From contig NC_015556.1 of the NCBI RefSeq assembly GCF_000213805.1, forward strand, positions 1,116,001 through 1,180,000: 64,000 nt of DNA. The letters are read 5' to 3'. Made by a program: the position numbers and the translations under genes. A model generated the notes under the pieces. It ran no database searches. It was not told where the DNA came from and saw only the letters and a program-made list of their open reading frames with translations. Shown here in pieces: positions 53,798 to 62,399 of the stretch (its first letter is position 1; the number at the start of each line of letters is the position of its first letter). Source of the DNA: Pseudomonas fulva 12-X. GTDB lineage: Bacteria > Pseudomonadota > Gammaproteobacteria > Pseudomonadales > Pseudomonadaceae.

Positions 53798-55243
53798 TTA
53801 ACGCAGTGACTGCTCGGCAGCCTGAATCGCCGCGAACTCTTCCTCCGGCGTGCCGGACACCAGGTGGTGACGGCTGTACAGCGCGAAGTAGGCAATGAAC
53901 AGAGCGTAGATGACTGCCGCGCCGATCACGACCCGCAGGTCGACCAGGAAGCAGGCCACCAGCGCTACCGCTGCCAGCACCAGAGCCACCGACGAGGTCA
54001 GCACGCCACCGGGGGTGCGATAGGGGCGCGGCATGTCGGGACGACGGCTGCGCAGGGTGATGTGCGCCGCCATCATCAGTACGTAGGACAGCGTGGCGCC
54101 GAATACCGCGACCAGAATCAGCAGGTCTCCCTGGCCGGTCAGCGACAGGCCGAAGCCGATGATGCCCGGCACGATCAGGGCCATGACCGGCGCCTTGTTG
54201 CGGTTGGTCAGCGACAGGCTGCGTGGCAGGTAGCCGGCGCGCGACAGGGCGAAGATCTGCCGCGAGTAGGCGTAGATGATCGAGAAGAAACTGGCGATCA
54301 GACCGGCCAGGCCGACCAGGTTGACGAACTGGCTCATCCAGGTGGAACCGCCGTAGACCTTGACCAGCGATTCGACCAGCGGGTTACCCGAAGCCACCAG
54401 CGACTGGGCACCAGCGGCGCCTGGGCCGACCAGCAGAATCAGCCCGGCGAACACCAGCAGCACCAGCACCGCGCCGATCAGGCCGCGTGGCAGGTCGCGC
54501 TTGGGATCCTTGGTTTCCTCGGCAGCCAGCGGCACGCCTTCGACCGCCAGGAAGAACCAGATGCCGTAGGGCAGGGCGGCCCAGATGCCCAGGTAGCCGA
54601 AGGGCAGGAAGCTGCTGGCGCCATTGGCGTCGGTGGCGGGAATGTCGAACAGGTTGGCGACCTGGAAGTGCGGCGCCATGGCGACGATGTACACGCCCAG
54701 GGCGATGGCGGCGACGGCGGTAATGGCGAACATCAGCTTCAGCGCTTCCCCGGCACCGAGGATGTGGATGCCGATGAACACCACGTAGAACACCAGGTAG
54801 ATGATCCAGCCGCCGATGCCGAACAACGACTCGCAGTAGGCACCGATAAAGCAGGCGATGGCCGCCGGCGCGATGGCGTATTCGATGAGGATCGCCGTGC
54901 CGGTCAAAAAGCCTCCCCAGGGCCCGAAGGCGGTGCGGGTGAAACCGTAGCCGCCGCCAGCGGTGGGGATCATCGACGACAGTTCGGCCAGCGAGAAGCA
55001 CATGCACAGGTACATGGTCGCCATCAGCAGCGTGGCGATGAACATGCCGCCCCAGCCGCCCTGGGCCAGGCCGAAGTTCCAGCCGGCGTAGTCGCCGGAG
55101 ATCACGTAGGCCACGCCCAGGCCGATCAACAGGATCCAGCCGGCGGCGCCCTGTTTCAATTGCCGGTTGGCGAAGTAGTCGGCGCTGACCGCTTCGGTTT
55201 CCACACCGCCTTGCGAGGGTGTGGCGATTGTCTCTTTGGACAT
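53798..55243 (-). CDS. eat: Ethanolamine permease, APC family
   Basis: The 481-residue transporter has 12 membrane segments and matches ethanolamine permeases of the APC superfamily. Recognised parts are GYAGWNFGLAQGGWGGMFIATLLMATMYL-type helix 1–2 region (about 50–80), PTAGGGYGFTRTAFGPWGGFLTG and PYGIWFFLAVEGVPLAAEE. It imports the substrate that EutBC then cleaves. It lies 79 bp after exaC, with a perfect 11-bp hairpin in the gap, and precedes eutB. Confidence 0.92.
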   Translation of the reverse strand: MSKETIATPSQGGVETEAVSADYFANRQLKQGAAGWILLIGLGVAYVISGDYAGWNFGLAQGGWGGMFIATLLMATMYLCMCFSLAELSSMIPTAGGGYGFTRTAFGPWGGFLTGTAILIEYAIAPAAIACFIGAYCESLFGIGGWIIYLVFYVVFIGIHILGAGEALKLMFAITAVAAIALGVYIVAMAPHFQVANLFDIPATDANGASSFLPFGYLGIWAALPYGIWFFLAVEGVPLAAEETKDPKRDLPRGLIGAVLVLLVFAGLILLVGPGAAGAQSLVASGNPLVESLVKVYGGSTWMSQFVNLVGLAGLIASFFSIIYAYSRQIFALSRAGYLPRSLSLTNRNKAPVMALIVPGIIGFGLSLTGQGDLLILVAVFGATLSYVLMMAAHITLRSRRPDMPRPYRTPGGVLTSSVALVLAAVALVACFLVDLRVVIGAAVIYALFIAYFALYSRHHLVSGTPEEEFAAIQAAEQSLR

Positions 55244-55257
55244 GTTGGGACTCCTTC

Positions 55258-55283
55258 ACGCCCCGCCGTAGGCGGCGGGGCGT
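55258..55283 (-). terminator. 11-bp GC-rich hairpin between exaC and eat
   Basis: ACGCCCCGCCG (55258–55268) and CGGCGGGGCGT (55273–55283) pair perfectly around TAGG. On the transcribed (minus) strand there is no U-run after it, so it looks like an mRNA-processing or partial attenuation signal rather than a full stop. Confidence 0.5.
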
Positions 55284-55322
55284 CGTTTTAGTTGGCTGCG
55301 TTCAATTGGCAAATTGGCAGTT

Positions 55323-56843
<1,521 letters not shown>

Positions 56844-57191
56844 GTGACGTTCTCCCATTACGAGTTCTTGTAGTTTTCAGGGGCGGGTCGCGAGCACGAC
56901 CGGGCTCGCGTTGAACTATGAGACGAATTCATGGGGCCGACTTGACGCTAGGCGAGGCTGGCTGTTCTGCAAAGTCAAATTTCGAAAGTGGCGTGCAGCC
57001 TGTCGCACTAGGTCAACTGAGGTGGCTCCGTTTCGGTGCGAGTGTTTCCGAATGACCCGTTTTAGGGCTTTCGTGGCAGGCCGCGAGGAGACGGCTTGGC
57101 GCGGGAGCCGGTGGGGCGGGGTTATTGGCGGAGCGTTCAATAAACGGCGTGTTTTTTGCTTTTAGACACAAATTGTCACCAAGGAGGCGCC
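56844..57191 (+). promoter_or_regulatory. Divergent control region between exaC and the AraC regulator
   Basis: About 350 bp with no gene. On the plus strand CGGCGTGTTTTTTGCT (57145–57160) fits the sigma-54 -24/-12 pattern with one mismatch (GG and GC 10 bp apart), about 32 bp before the regulator's ATG, which has AAGGAGG. On the minus strand no equally good element was seen upstream of exaC. Binding sites for the AraC regulator were not obvious by eye. Confidence 0.45.
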
Positions 57192-58283
57192 ATGAGCTCC
57201 GTTCTCGTCCAGCCCGACCTGTCTGCCGGCCTGCCATTGATTTCCGGTGGGCCCACCAATACCGGCGTGCTGGCTGCAGCGGCCAGCGGCCTGTGCGGCT
57301 TTATCGAAAAGCACGGCGGTGATCCGGATCGCATCCTCGGTGTATCCGGCATCGACCCCGAATCCCTGCGCCATCCCACACTGAGCCTGGCGCTGCCCAA
57401 TTACTGCCAGGTGCTGGAGGAGGCGTCGCGCCAGTCCGGTTGCGACAACTTCGGGCTGTACTACGGCCAGCAGTTCAAGCCCCAGGCGTTAGGGCTGCTT
57501 GGCTATATCGGCCTGTGCTCGGCGACCGTCGAACAGGCGCTGATCAACTTCGCCCGTGCCTTTCCGCTGCACCAGCGCAACAGCCTGATCCGTTTGGTGG
57601 ACGAAGGCGAGTGCTACCGCTTCGACTACCAGGTGCGCCACGGCGCGATTCTTTGCCGCCGCCAGGACGCCGAGTTGACCCTGGGCATGGCCCTCAATCT
57701 GGTTCGCCACGTGCTCGGCCCGCAGTGGGCGCCGCGCGCGGTGCACTTCGAGCATCCACGCCCGGAGCACTGGCATGAGCACTGCAAAGTCTTCGACGCG
57801 CCGGTGTATTTCGAGCAGCCGTTCAATTCCCTGGTCATCCCCAAGCGCGGCCTCGAGCGCGCCATGCCGCAGGGCGACCCGGTGTTGCTGTTGGTGATGC
57901 AGGACTCGCTCAGCCAGCTCAGCGCCCTGAGCGGCCGTGGCGAACGGGACCTGGCCGATGACGTGCGCGAGCAGATCCGCCAGCAACTGCTGATGGGCGA
58001 GCCCGTGCTGGAATTGGCTGCCGAGCAGCTGGGCATGAGCAGCTGGTCGCTACAGCGCCGCCTGCGCGACCAGGGCCTGACCTTCACCGCCATGGTCGAC
58101 AAGGTGCGCTGCGAGCTGGCCACCCACTACCTGCGCCAGCACCAGTTGCCCATCTCCAACCTGGCGCCGCTGCTCGGCTACTCGGAAGTCAGCGCCTTTT
58201 CCCGCGCCTTCCGCCGCTGGTTCGGCGTCAGCCCGCGGCAATGGCGGCATGAGAGTGATGGTGTGGGTGGGCGGCGGCACTAG
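57192..58283 (+). CDS. eutR: AraC-family regulator of the ethanolamine genes
   Basis: The 363-residue protein has an N-terminal Arabinose_bd-type domain (about 25–210, YCQVLEEASRQSGCDNFGLYYGQQFKPQALGLLGYIGLCSATVEQALINFARAFPLHQRN) and a C-terminal AraC helix-turn-helix (about 265–345, VLELAAEQLGMSSWSLQRRLRDQGLTFTAMVDKVRCELATHYLRQHQ). Its position opposite exaC–eat–eutBC suggests it controls them. The symbol eutR is by context. The ATG at 57192 has AAGGAGG. It overlaps the convergent DMT gene by 4 bp. Confidence 0.82.
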   Translation: MSSVLVQPDLSAGLPLISGGPTNTGVLAAAASGLCGFIEKHGGDPDRILGVSGIDPESLRHPTLSLALPNYCQVLEEASRQSGCDNFGLYYGQQFKPQALGLLGYIGLCSATVEQALINFARAFPLHQRNSLIRLVDEGECYRFDYQVRHGAILCRRQDAELTLGMALNLVRHVLGPQWAPRAVHFEHPRPEHWHEHCKVFDAPVYFEQPFNSLVIPKRGLERAMPQGDPVLLLVMQDSLSQLSALSGRGERDLADDVREQIRQQLLMGEPVLELAAEQLGMSSWSLQRRLRDQGLTFTAMVDKVRCELATHYLRQHQLPISNLAPLLGYSEVSAFSRAFRRWFGVSPRQWRHESDGVGGRRH

Positions 58284-59191
58284 GTGCTGGACGCTTTCAG
58301 TCGTGGGCCAGCGAATCGCCCAGCGCCCGACAGCTGTACCAGGGCAACACCTACCAGAATCAGCGCAATGGCTACCCAGGCGCTTGCGGTGACCGGCTCG
58401 CCGAGCCACCAGCCGATCAGCAGCGCGACCACGGGCGGGATGTAGGTCACGGCAGAAGCCGCCAGTGCGCCCAGGGCGTCGACGATGAAGTAATAGGCCA
58501 GGTAGGCGGCGCCCGTTCCCAGCAAGCCGAGGCCGAACACCAGGCCAACCCAGGCGTGGGTGTCATCGAACACTGCGCCGATGCCGTGAAAAGGCGTGAC
58601 GATTGCCAGCAGCGCCAGGGCAAGGCCGATCTGGTAGGTGGTCAGTGCCACGGCCGGCAGGCCCAGGGGGGTGATGAAGCGCTTGGCGTAGACGAATGAG
58701 CAACCCACGCTCAGGGAGCCGAGAATCATGTAGATCACGCCCTTGAGATCGATGCCGCCCTGTGCCGACCAGGGCTTGGCCACCACGATGATGCCCAGAA
58801 ACCCAAGACCGATGCCGAGTGTTTTCAGGCGAGTCAGCTGTTCGCTACGCAGAAAAAGCCAGGCGCATAAAAAAGTGAACAGCGGGATCGCGCCACCCAG
58901 CATGCCGGCGATGCTGGTATCGAGTAACGCGGTGCCCTTGGCGAAGGCGAAGTAGTAGAGCGCCGTTGCCAGCAATGACATGACGAGAAAGTGATGGGCG
59001 TGTTTCCAGTGCTCACGACGCAGCGCGCCCGTGGCCAGTGCGTAGAGCAGCACCGGGAGAAACCCGAACAATACTCGCAGCAGGGTGATCTGCAGCGGCG
59101 AGATGAACGCGGCAGCCGTTTTGACGAAAACAAAATTGCTGCCCCAGATAACGCCCAGAAAGGCGAATACGGCAATTGCAGACTTGTTCAT
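58280..59191 (-). CDS. EamA-domain drug/metabolite exporter (DMT)
   Basis: The 303-residue protein has ten predicted membrane helices in two EamA repeats (about 1–140 and 150–290), with FLGVIWGSNFVFVKTAAAFISPLQITLLRVLFGFLPVLLYAL at the start and AYLAYYFIVDALGALAASAVTYIPPVVALLIGWWLGEP in the second repeat. Such proteins export metabolites or amino acids, and the substrate is unknown. It is divergent from a LysR gene with a 170-bp gap, a common regulator–exporter pairing, and overlaps the ethanolamine regulator by 4 bp. Confidence 0.88.
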   Translation of the reverse strand: MNKSAIAVFAFLGVIWGSNFVFVKTAAAFISPLQITLLRVLFGFLPVLLYALATGALRREHWKHAHHFLVMSLLATALYYFAFAKGTALLDTSIAGMLGGAIPLFTFLCAWLFLRSEQLTRLKTLGIGLGFLGIIVVAKPWSAQGGIDLKGVIYMILGSLSVGCSFVYAKRFITPLGLPAVALTTYQIGLALALLAIVTPFHGIGAVFDDTHAWVGLVFGLGLLGTGAAYLAYYFIVDALGALAASAVTYIPPVVALLIGWWLGEPVTASAWVAIALILVGVALVQLSGAGRFAGPRLKASST

Positions 59192-59361
59192 GGCGGCTCT
59201 CGATTCGGAGATGGATTCGCTACTGGCAGCACTGCCCTACCGGAGAGCGGCTGGCGTGGCGTCAGCGCAGCGAACGCTATAGGCTGACAGCAGCCTAACA
59301 AGCACCGGCACTCTGTAGAGAGGCAGAGAAACTTTTCCGAGCCAATAGAAAATCCATCGTC

Positions 59362-60255
59362 ATGCAGCCAGGCTTTGCCAGATTGCCGTCACTCAACGCG
59401 TTGCGCGTATTCGAAGTGGTGGCGCGTCACCTGAATTTCCGTATCGCCTCCGAGGAGCTGGGGGTGACCCAGGCTGCAGTCGCCCAGCAGATCCGTGGGC
59501 TGGAGGCGGGCCTGGAGGTTCGCTTGTTCGAGCGCCTGCCGCGTGGTCTCGCGCTTACCGATGCCGGGCGTAGTTACAGCGAAAGCGTGCGCCGCGCCTT
59601 GGCAATGATTGACGAGGCGACCCGGCTGCTGCGACCCATACCATCGCAGCTCACGGTCAGCGTTACGCCCACCTTTGCCTCCAAATGGCTGATACCGAAG
59701 CTGGGAAACTTTGCCGAAAGCAATCCGCAAATCGATCTGCGGTTACTGGCCAGCGAGCGAATCTGCCATTTCCAGACCGATGGGGTGGATCTTGCCGTGC
59801 GCTATGGCCGGCCGCCGTTTGGCGTGGGGCTCAATGTCGAGCTCTTGATGGAGCAGCACATCGTCGCGGTGGCCAGTCCAGCGCTGTTGAGAGGCAAAGG
59901 CATGCCGGACTCCTTCGAAGCCTTGCAGCGCTTCGTCGCGCTGCACGATGCGCATAATTTCTGGCCCGAGTTCACGGCCACGGTCTTTCACGAGCGTCCG
60001 TCACCTACCAGCAGGAATCTGCACTTCAACCAGACTTCACTGGCCATCGAGGCCGCCATCGGCGGGCAGGGCATCACGCTCGCCAGCCATGCATTCGTAA
60101 AGGACGACATTGCCGCCGGCCGGCTGGTGCAGGTTTTCGCCCAACAGCTGCACCTCAACAAGGCGTTCTATCTGGTGTGGCCGCGCAAAGCGCCGGAGGC
60201 CGAGGCATTAGGGGTTGTTCGCCAATGGCTGAAGAGCCAGGCCGCAAAGGGCTAA
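59362..60255 (+). CDS. LysR-type regulator (GcvA-like)
   Basis: The 297-residue regulator starts LPSLNALRVFEVVARHLNFRIASEELGVTQAAVAQQIRGLEAGLEVRLFERLPRGLALTDAG, the typical LysR helix-turn-helix of the GcvA-like group, followed by the inducer-binding domain (from about residue 92). The inferred target is the divergent DMT exporter, because LysR genes often face the gene they control. The start at 59362 has no strong ribosome site. The gene is convergent with the hxlR-type gene, 42 bp apart. Confidence 0.88.
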   Translation: MQPGFARLPSLNALRVFEVVARHLNFRIASEELGVTQAAVAQQIRGLEAGLEVRLFERLPRGLALTDAGRSYSESVRRALAMIDEATRLLRPIPSQLTVSVTPTFASKWLIPKLGNFAESNPQIDLRLLASERICHFQTDGVDLAVRYGRPPFGVGLNVELLMEQHIVAVASPALLRGKGMPDSFEALQRFVALHDAHNFWPEFTATVFHERPSPTSRNLHFNQTSLAIEAAIGGQGITLASHAFVKDDIAAGRLVQVFAQQLHLNKAFYLVWPRKAPEAEALGVVRQWLKSQAAKG

Positions 60256-60297
60256 GCGAAGCCAGCCGGTTTCCTGCGCCTTGCGCCGAGGGCTTTG

Positions 60298-60825
60298 TCA
60301 GCCCGTGCGGAGCGCTAACGGGCGGCGCGCGCCTTTTTGGCTCGCCGCCTCGCGTAGCTGGCGCAAGCGTTCGCGTGTCGATTGATCTGCGCCTGGGCCG
60401 GGTTTCAGGCCGAGGTCTCTCAGCGCCACCTGCTCGCCGTTGATGTCGGTCAGCTGGATCGGTGCCAGCGGCGCGCCGGTATGGCGGTTCAGCGCAATCA
60501 GCGGGGCGCCGTCCGGCAAGGGGTTCCACTTATCTCCCCACTGCAGCATTGCGATGATGATCACGTGCAGCGCCTGACCCTTCTCGGTCAGCGCGTATTC
60601 GGTGCCGCTGCCCACGCTGTTCTTGATGACGATGCCGTAGTCCTGCAGCAGCTTTAGGCGCTTGGACAGGATGCCCTTGGATATCTCCAGGTTGCGCTGA
60701 AAGTCGTCGAACTTCGTGGTGCCCCAGAGCAGCTCGCGCACGATCAGCAGATTCCACCAATCGCCTAGTACGTCCACCGAGCGGGCGACCGAGCAATTGC
60801 GATCTTCGAAAGTAACTCGTTCCAC
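60298..60825 (-). CDS. HxlR-family transcriptional regulator
   Basis: The 175-residue protein has the HxlR winged helix in its first 100 residues (SVARSVDVLGDWWNLLIVRELLWGTTKFDDFQRNLEISKGILSKRLKLLQDYGIVIKNSV, then YALTEKGQALHVIIIAMLQWGDKW) and a less typical 70-residue tail. The GTG at 60825 is chosen because GGAG lies about 8 nt upstream; the longer frame to 60909 runs through the operators. HxlR proteins sense reactive or aromatic compounds. It is divergent from a small secreted protein gene. Confidence 0.88.
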   Translation of the reverse strand: MERVTFEDRNCSVARSVDVLGDWWNLLIVRELLWGTTKFDDFQRNLEISKGILSKRLKLLQDYGIVIKNSVGSGTEYALTEKGQALHVIIIAMLQWGDKWNPLPDGAPLIALNRHTGAPLAPIQLTDINGEQVALRDLGLKPGPGADQSTRERLRQLREAASQKGARRPLALRTG

Positions 60826-60876
60826 GTGCAGATCTCCGGATGGGGTGGGCGGCGTGCGCCTGGCGAAAAGAATGCG

Positions 60877-60905
60877 TTGACAGGTTCCATGATAGCACCT
60901 AGATT
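60877..60905 (+). promoter_or_regulatory. Promoter with operator 1 of the HxlR divergent region
   Basis: TTGACA (60877–60882) and TAGATT (60900–60905) form a sigma-70 promoter for the rightward gene at 60961. The 17-bp spacer (60883–60899) is exactly GGTTCCATGATAGCACC, an imperfect palindrome that matches operator 2 at 14 of 17 bases. A regulator bound here would occlude the promoter. Operator 1 also contains TATCAT on the minus strand, a possible hxlR -10. Confidence 0.65.
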
Positions 60906-60914
60906 TCACCGCAT

Positions 60915-60931
60915 GGTTCTATTATAGAACC
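60915..60931. promoter_or_regulatory. Operator 2: perfect 17-bp palindrome
   Basis: GGTTCTATTATAGAACC is a perfect inverted repeat with a 3-base centre. It starts 32 bp (about three turns) from operator 1 and lies just past the rightward start. It also holds a minus-strand TATAAT. It is the best candidate for the HxlR binding site. Confidence 0.7.
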
Positions 60932-60960
60932 TAAATAAGAAATCCTAGCGAGGGCTCACC

Positions 60961-61248
60961 ATGATCAAGCAACTCCTGACGGCCACGGCTTTTATCGCCG
61001 CTGCCACGGCGCATGCCGAATCCAGCGGCAATTGCCTCACCAATGAACTGGAGAGTCGCCTGATCACGGCGGATCTCGCTGTGGCCACCGGCAAGTGCCA
61101 CCTGGCCCGCGCCAGTGACGAAAGCCAGGCCGTCTCTGCGCTCGAATACGCTCACAGCTGGTTCCTGCAGGCGCAAGCGCTTGGCTCCAGTCAGGCGCGG
61201 GAGGGGCTGGACAAGGTCGAGAACAGGCTGGCGCTGCGGCGTGACTGA
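60961..61248 (+). CDS. Small secreted protein, unknown function
   Basis: The 95-residue protein starts MIKQLLTATAFIAAATAHAES, a clear signal peptide, leaving about 75 mature residues with two cysteines (GNCLTN and GKCHLA) that can pair. The mature part reads as helical and has no family I recognise. GAGGG lies upstream of the ATG at 60961. It is divergent from the HxlR gene and its promoter is covered by the paired operators, so it is probably the regulated target. Confidence 0.7.
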   Translation: MIKQLLTATAFIAAATAHAESSGNCLTNELESRLITADLAVATGKCHLARASDESQAVSALEYAHSWFLQAQALGSSQAREGLDKVENRLALRRD

Positions 61249-61329
61249 CTGTCTGCCATCCAGGTGAGAATGGCTGCCGCAAGCAGTGGCTACCGGCTTT
61301 CGGTCAAGTTCCTGGTGCAGCTGCTTCGC

Positions 61330-62094
61330 TCATTTATAGAAGCTCGACGGCGGCACACCGAACTGCCGGCGGAACGCAGCGGCGAAGGCGCTCTGGCTCT
61401 CGTAGCCATGCTGCAGGGCCACCTGCAGTACTGGCTGGCCTTCGGCGAGAGCCTCAAGCGAGAGCAGCAGGCGCGCCTGTTGGCGCCAACGGCCGAAGGT
61501 GATGCCGGTACTGGCCAGAAAGCGGCGGTGAAAGGTTTTCGGGCTCATGGCCAGCTGCTCGGCCCAATGCTCGGCGCCGTCGTCCTGGGCCGGGTTTTGC
61601 GTCAGGGCCTGGCAGGCGCGGGTGATGCGCTCGTCATCCGGCCAGGGCAGGTGGAAGGGCAACACCGGCAGGCTGCGCAGTTCATCGAGCAGAAAGCGCA
61701 TCAGCCGGCCGTCGCGGCTATCGGCGCTGTACTGGGCGGGCACCTGTGTGGCGGCCAGGATGAGTTCGCGCAGCAGGGGCGATACATCGATCACGCAGTT
61801 GCCAGTCGGTAGCCCCTCGACGGCGTCGGCGTGGACGAACAGGCTGCGCATGCCGGCTTTGCCGCGGATGCGCAGGGCGTGCTCGACGCCTGCCTGCACC
61901 CAAACCGCGCGAGTCGGCGGTATGACCCAGCGGCCAGCCGGCGTTTCCACCACCAGCACCCCGGAGATGGCATAGATCAGCTGCGCGCGCGGGTGGCTGT
62001 GGGCGGGCACCTGGTGGCCGTTGGGGTAGTCGACCGAGACGCCGGTGACCGGCATGGCCTGGGATTCATGGGGCAGGTGGCTGTGGTCGACCAT
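61330..62094 (-). CDS. AraC-family regulator with cupin domain
   Basis: The 254-residue protein has an N-terminal cupin (about 15–100, HQVPAHSHPRAQLIYAISGVLVVETPAGRWVIPPTRAVWVQAG) and a C-terminal AraC DNA-binding domain (about 155–254, WAEQLAMSPKTFHRRFLASTGITFGRWRQQARLLLSLEALAEG and GYESQSAFAAAFRRQFGVPPSSFYK). The effector is unknown. Two direct repeats 45–77 bp upstream of its start are candidate binding sites. It is divergent from the leuA leader. Confidence 0.9.
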   Translation of the reverse strand: MVDHSHLPHESQAMPVTGVSVDYPNGHQVPAHSHPRAQLIYAISGVLVVETPAGRWVIPPTRAVWVQAGVEHALRIRGKAGMRSLFVHADAVEGLPTGNCVIDVSPLLRELILAATQVPAQYSADSRDGRLMRFLLDELRSLPVLPFHLPWPDDERITRACQALTQNPAQDDGAEHWAEQLAMSPKTFHRRFLASTGITFGRWRQQARLLLSLEALAEGQPVLQVALQHGYESQSAFAAAFRRQFGVPPSSFYK

Positions 62095-62138
62095 GGGCGG
62101 GTCCGGGTTATGCGGACCATCAGCTTAGCGGCAGAAAT

Positions 62139-62182
62139 GACCATTTGGCGATAACGACCGACCATTTGTCGTGAGTGGTCGG
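62139..62182. promoter_or_regulatory. Direct and inverted repeats upstream of the AraC gene
   Basis: GACCATTTGGCG (62139–62150) and GACCATTTGTCG (62160–62171) are direct repeats with starts 21 bp apart, as expected for AraC-type binding. CCGACCA (62158–62164) and TGGTCGG (62176–62182) add an inverted pair. The sites lie between the AraC gene and the leuA leader. Confidence 0.55.
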
Positions 62183-62228
62183 CCGCACGGCTGCCTATGC
62201 TGGGCACCTGTCTGACCGGAACCAAGCC

Positions 62229-62336
62229 ATGAACCTCGTGCAGCCCTCGCTAACGCTACTAGCCCTGAGCTTCGGCCGGGGTCTGTCGCCGCGTGTATGG
62301 CGCCGACGTGCGATCTCCTCCAGATCCCGGCCTTGA
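62229..62336 (+). CDS. leuA leader peptide with CTA leucine codons
   Basis: A 35-codon frame starts MNLVQPSLTLLALSFGRGL and carries leucine at codons 3, 8, 10, 11 and 13. Three of these five are the CTA codon, rare in this GC-rich DNA. The frame ends 63 bp before leuA. The bases 62230–62238 (TGAACCTCG), in the start region, are the exact complement of 62387–62395 (CGAGGTTCA), which contains the leuA ribosome-binding site. A leucine-sensing leader is inferred. Confidence 0.7.
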   Translation: MNLVQPSLTLLALSFGRGLSPRVWRRRAISSRSRP

Positions 62337-62399
62337 ACAGCCCGCCATGGCGGGTAGGGGAGATCGGCACCGTCCGCTTTCCCGTTCGAGGTTCACTCC
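62229..62399 (+). promoter_or_regulatory. leuA attenuation leader
   Basis: Three competing structures are visible. P1 pairs 62230–62238 with 62387–62395 (9 bp) and hides the leuA GAGG (62388–62391). P2 pairs 62274–62285 with 62321–62332 (12 bp, one G·U). P3 pairs 62311–62318 with 62359–62366 (8 bp perfect), and its left arm lies in the P2 loop. A perfect 14-nt palindrome lies at 62341–62354. No U-run is present, so control is probably at translation or through Rho. Confidence 0.55.

Noticed and set aside
57156..57191. An upstream extension of the ethanolamine regulator starting at 57156.
   Set aside because: AAGGAGG lies just before the ATG at 57192, and the extension overlaps the candidate promoter.
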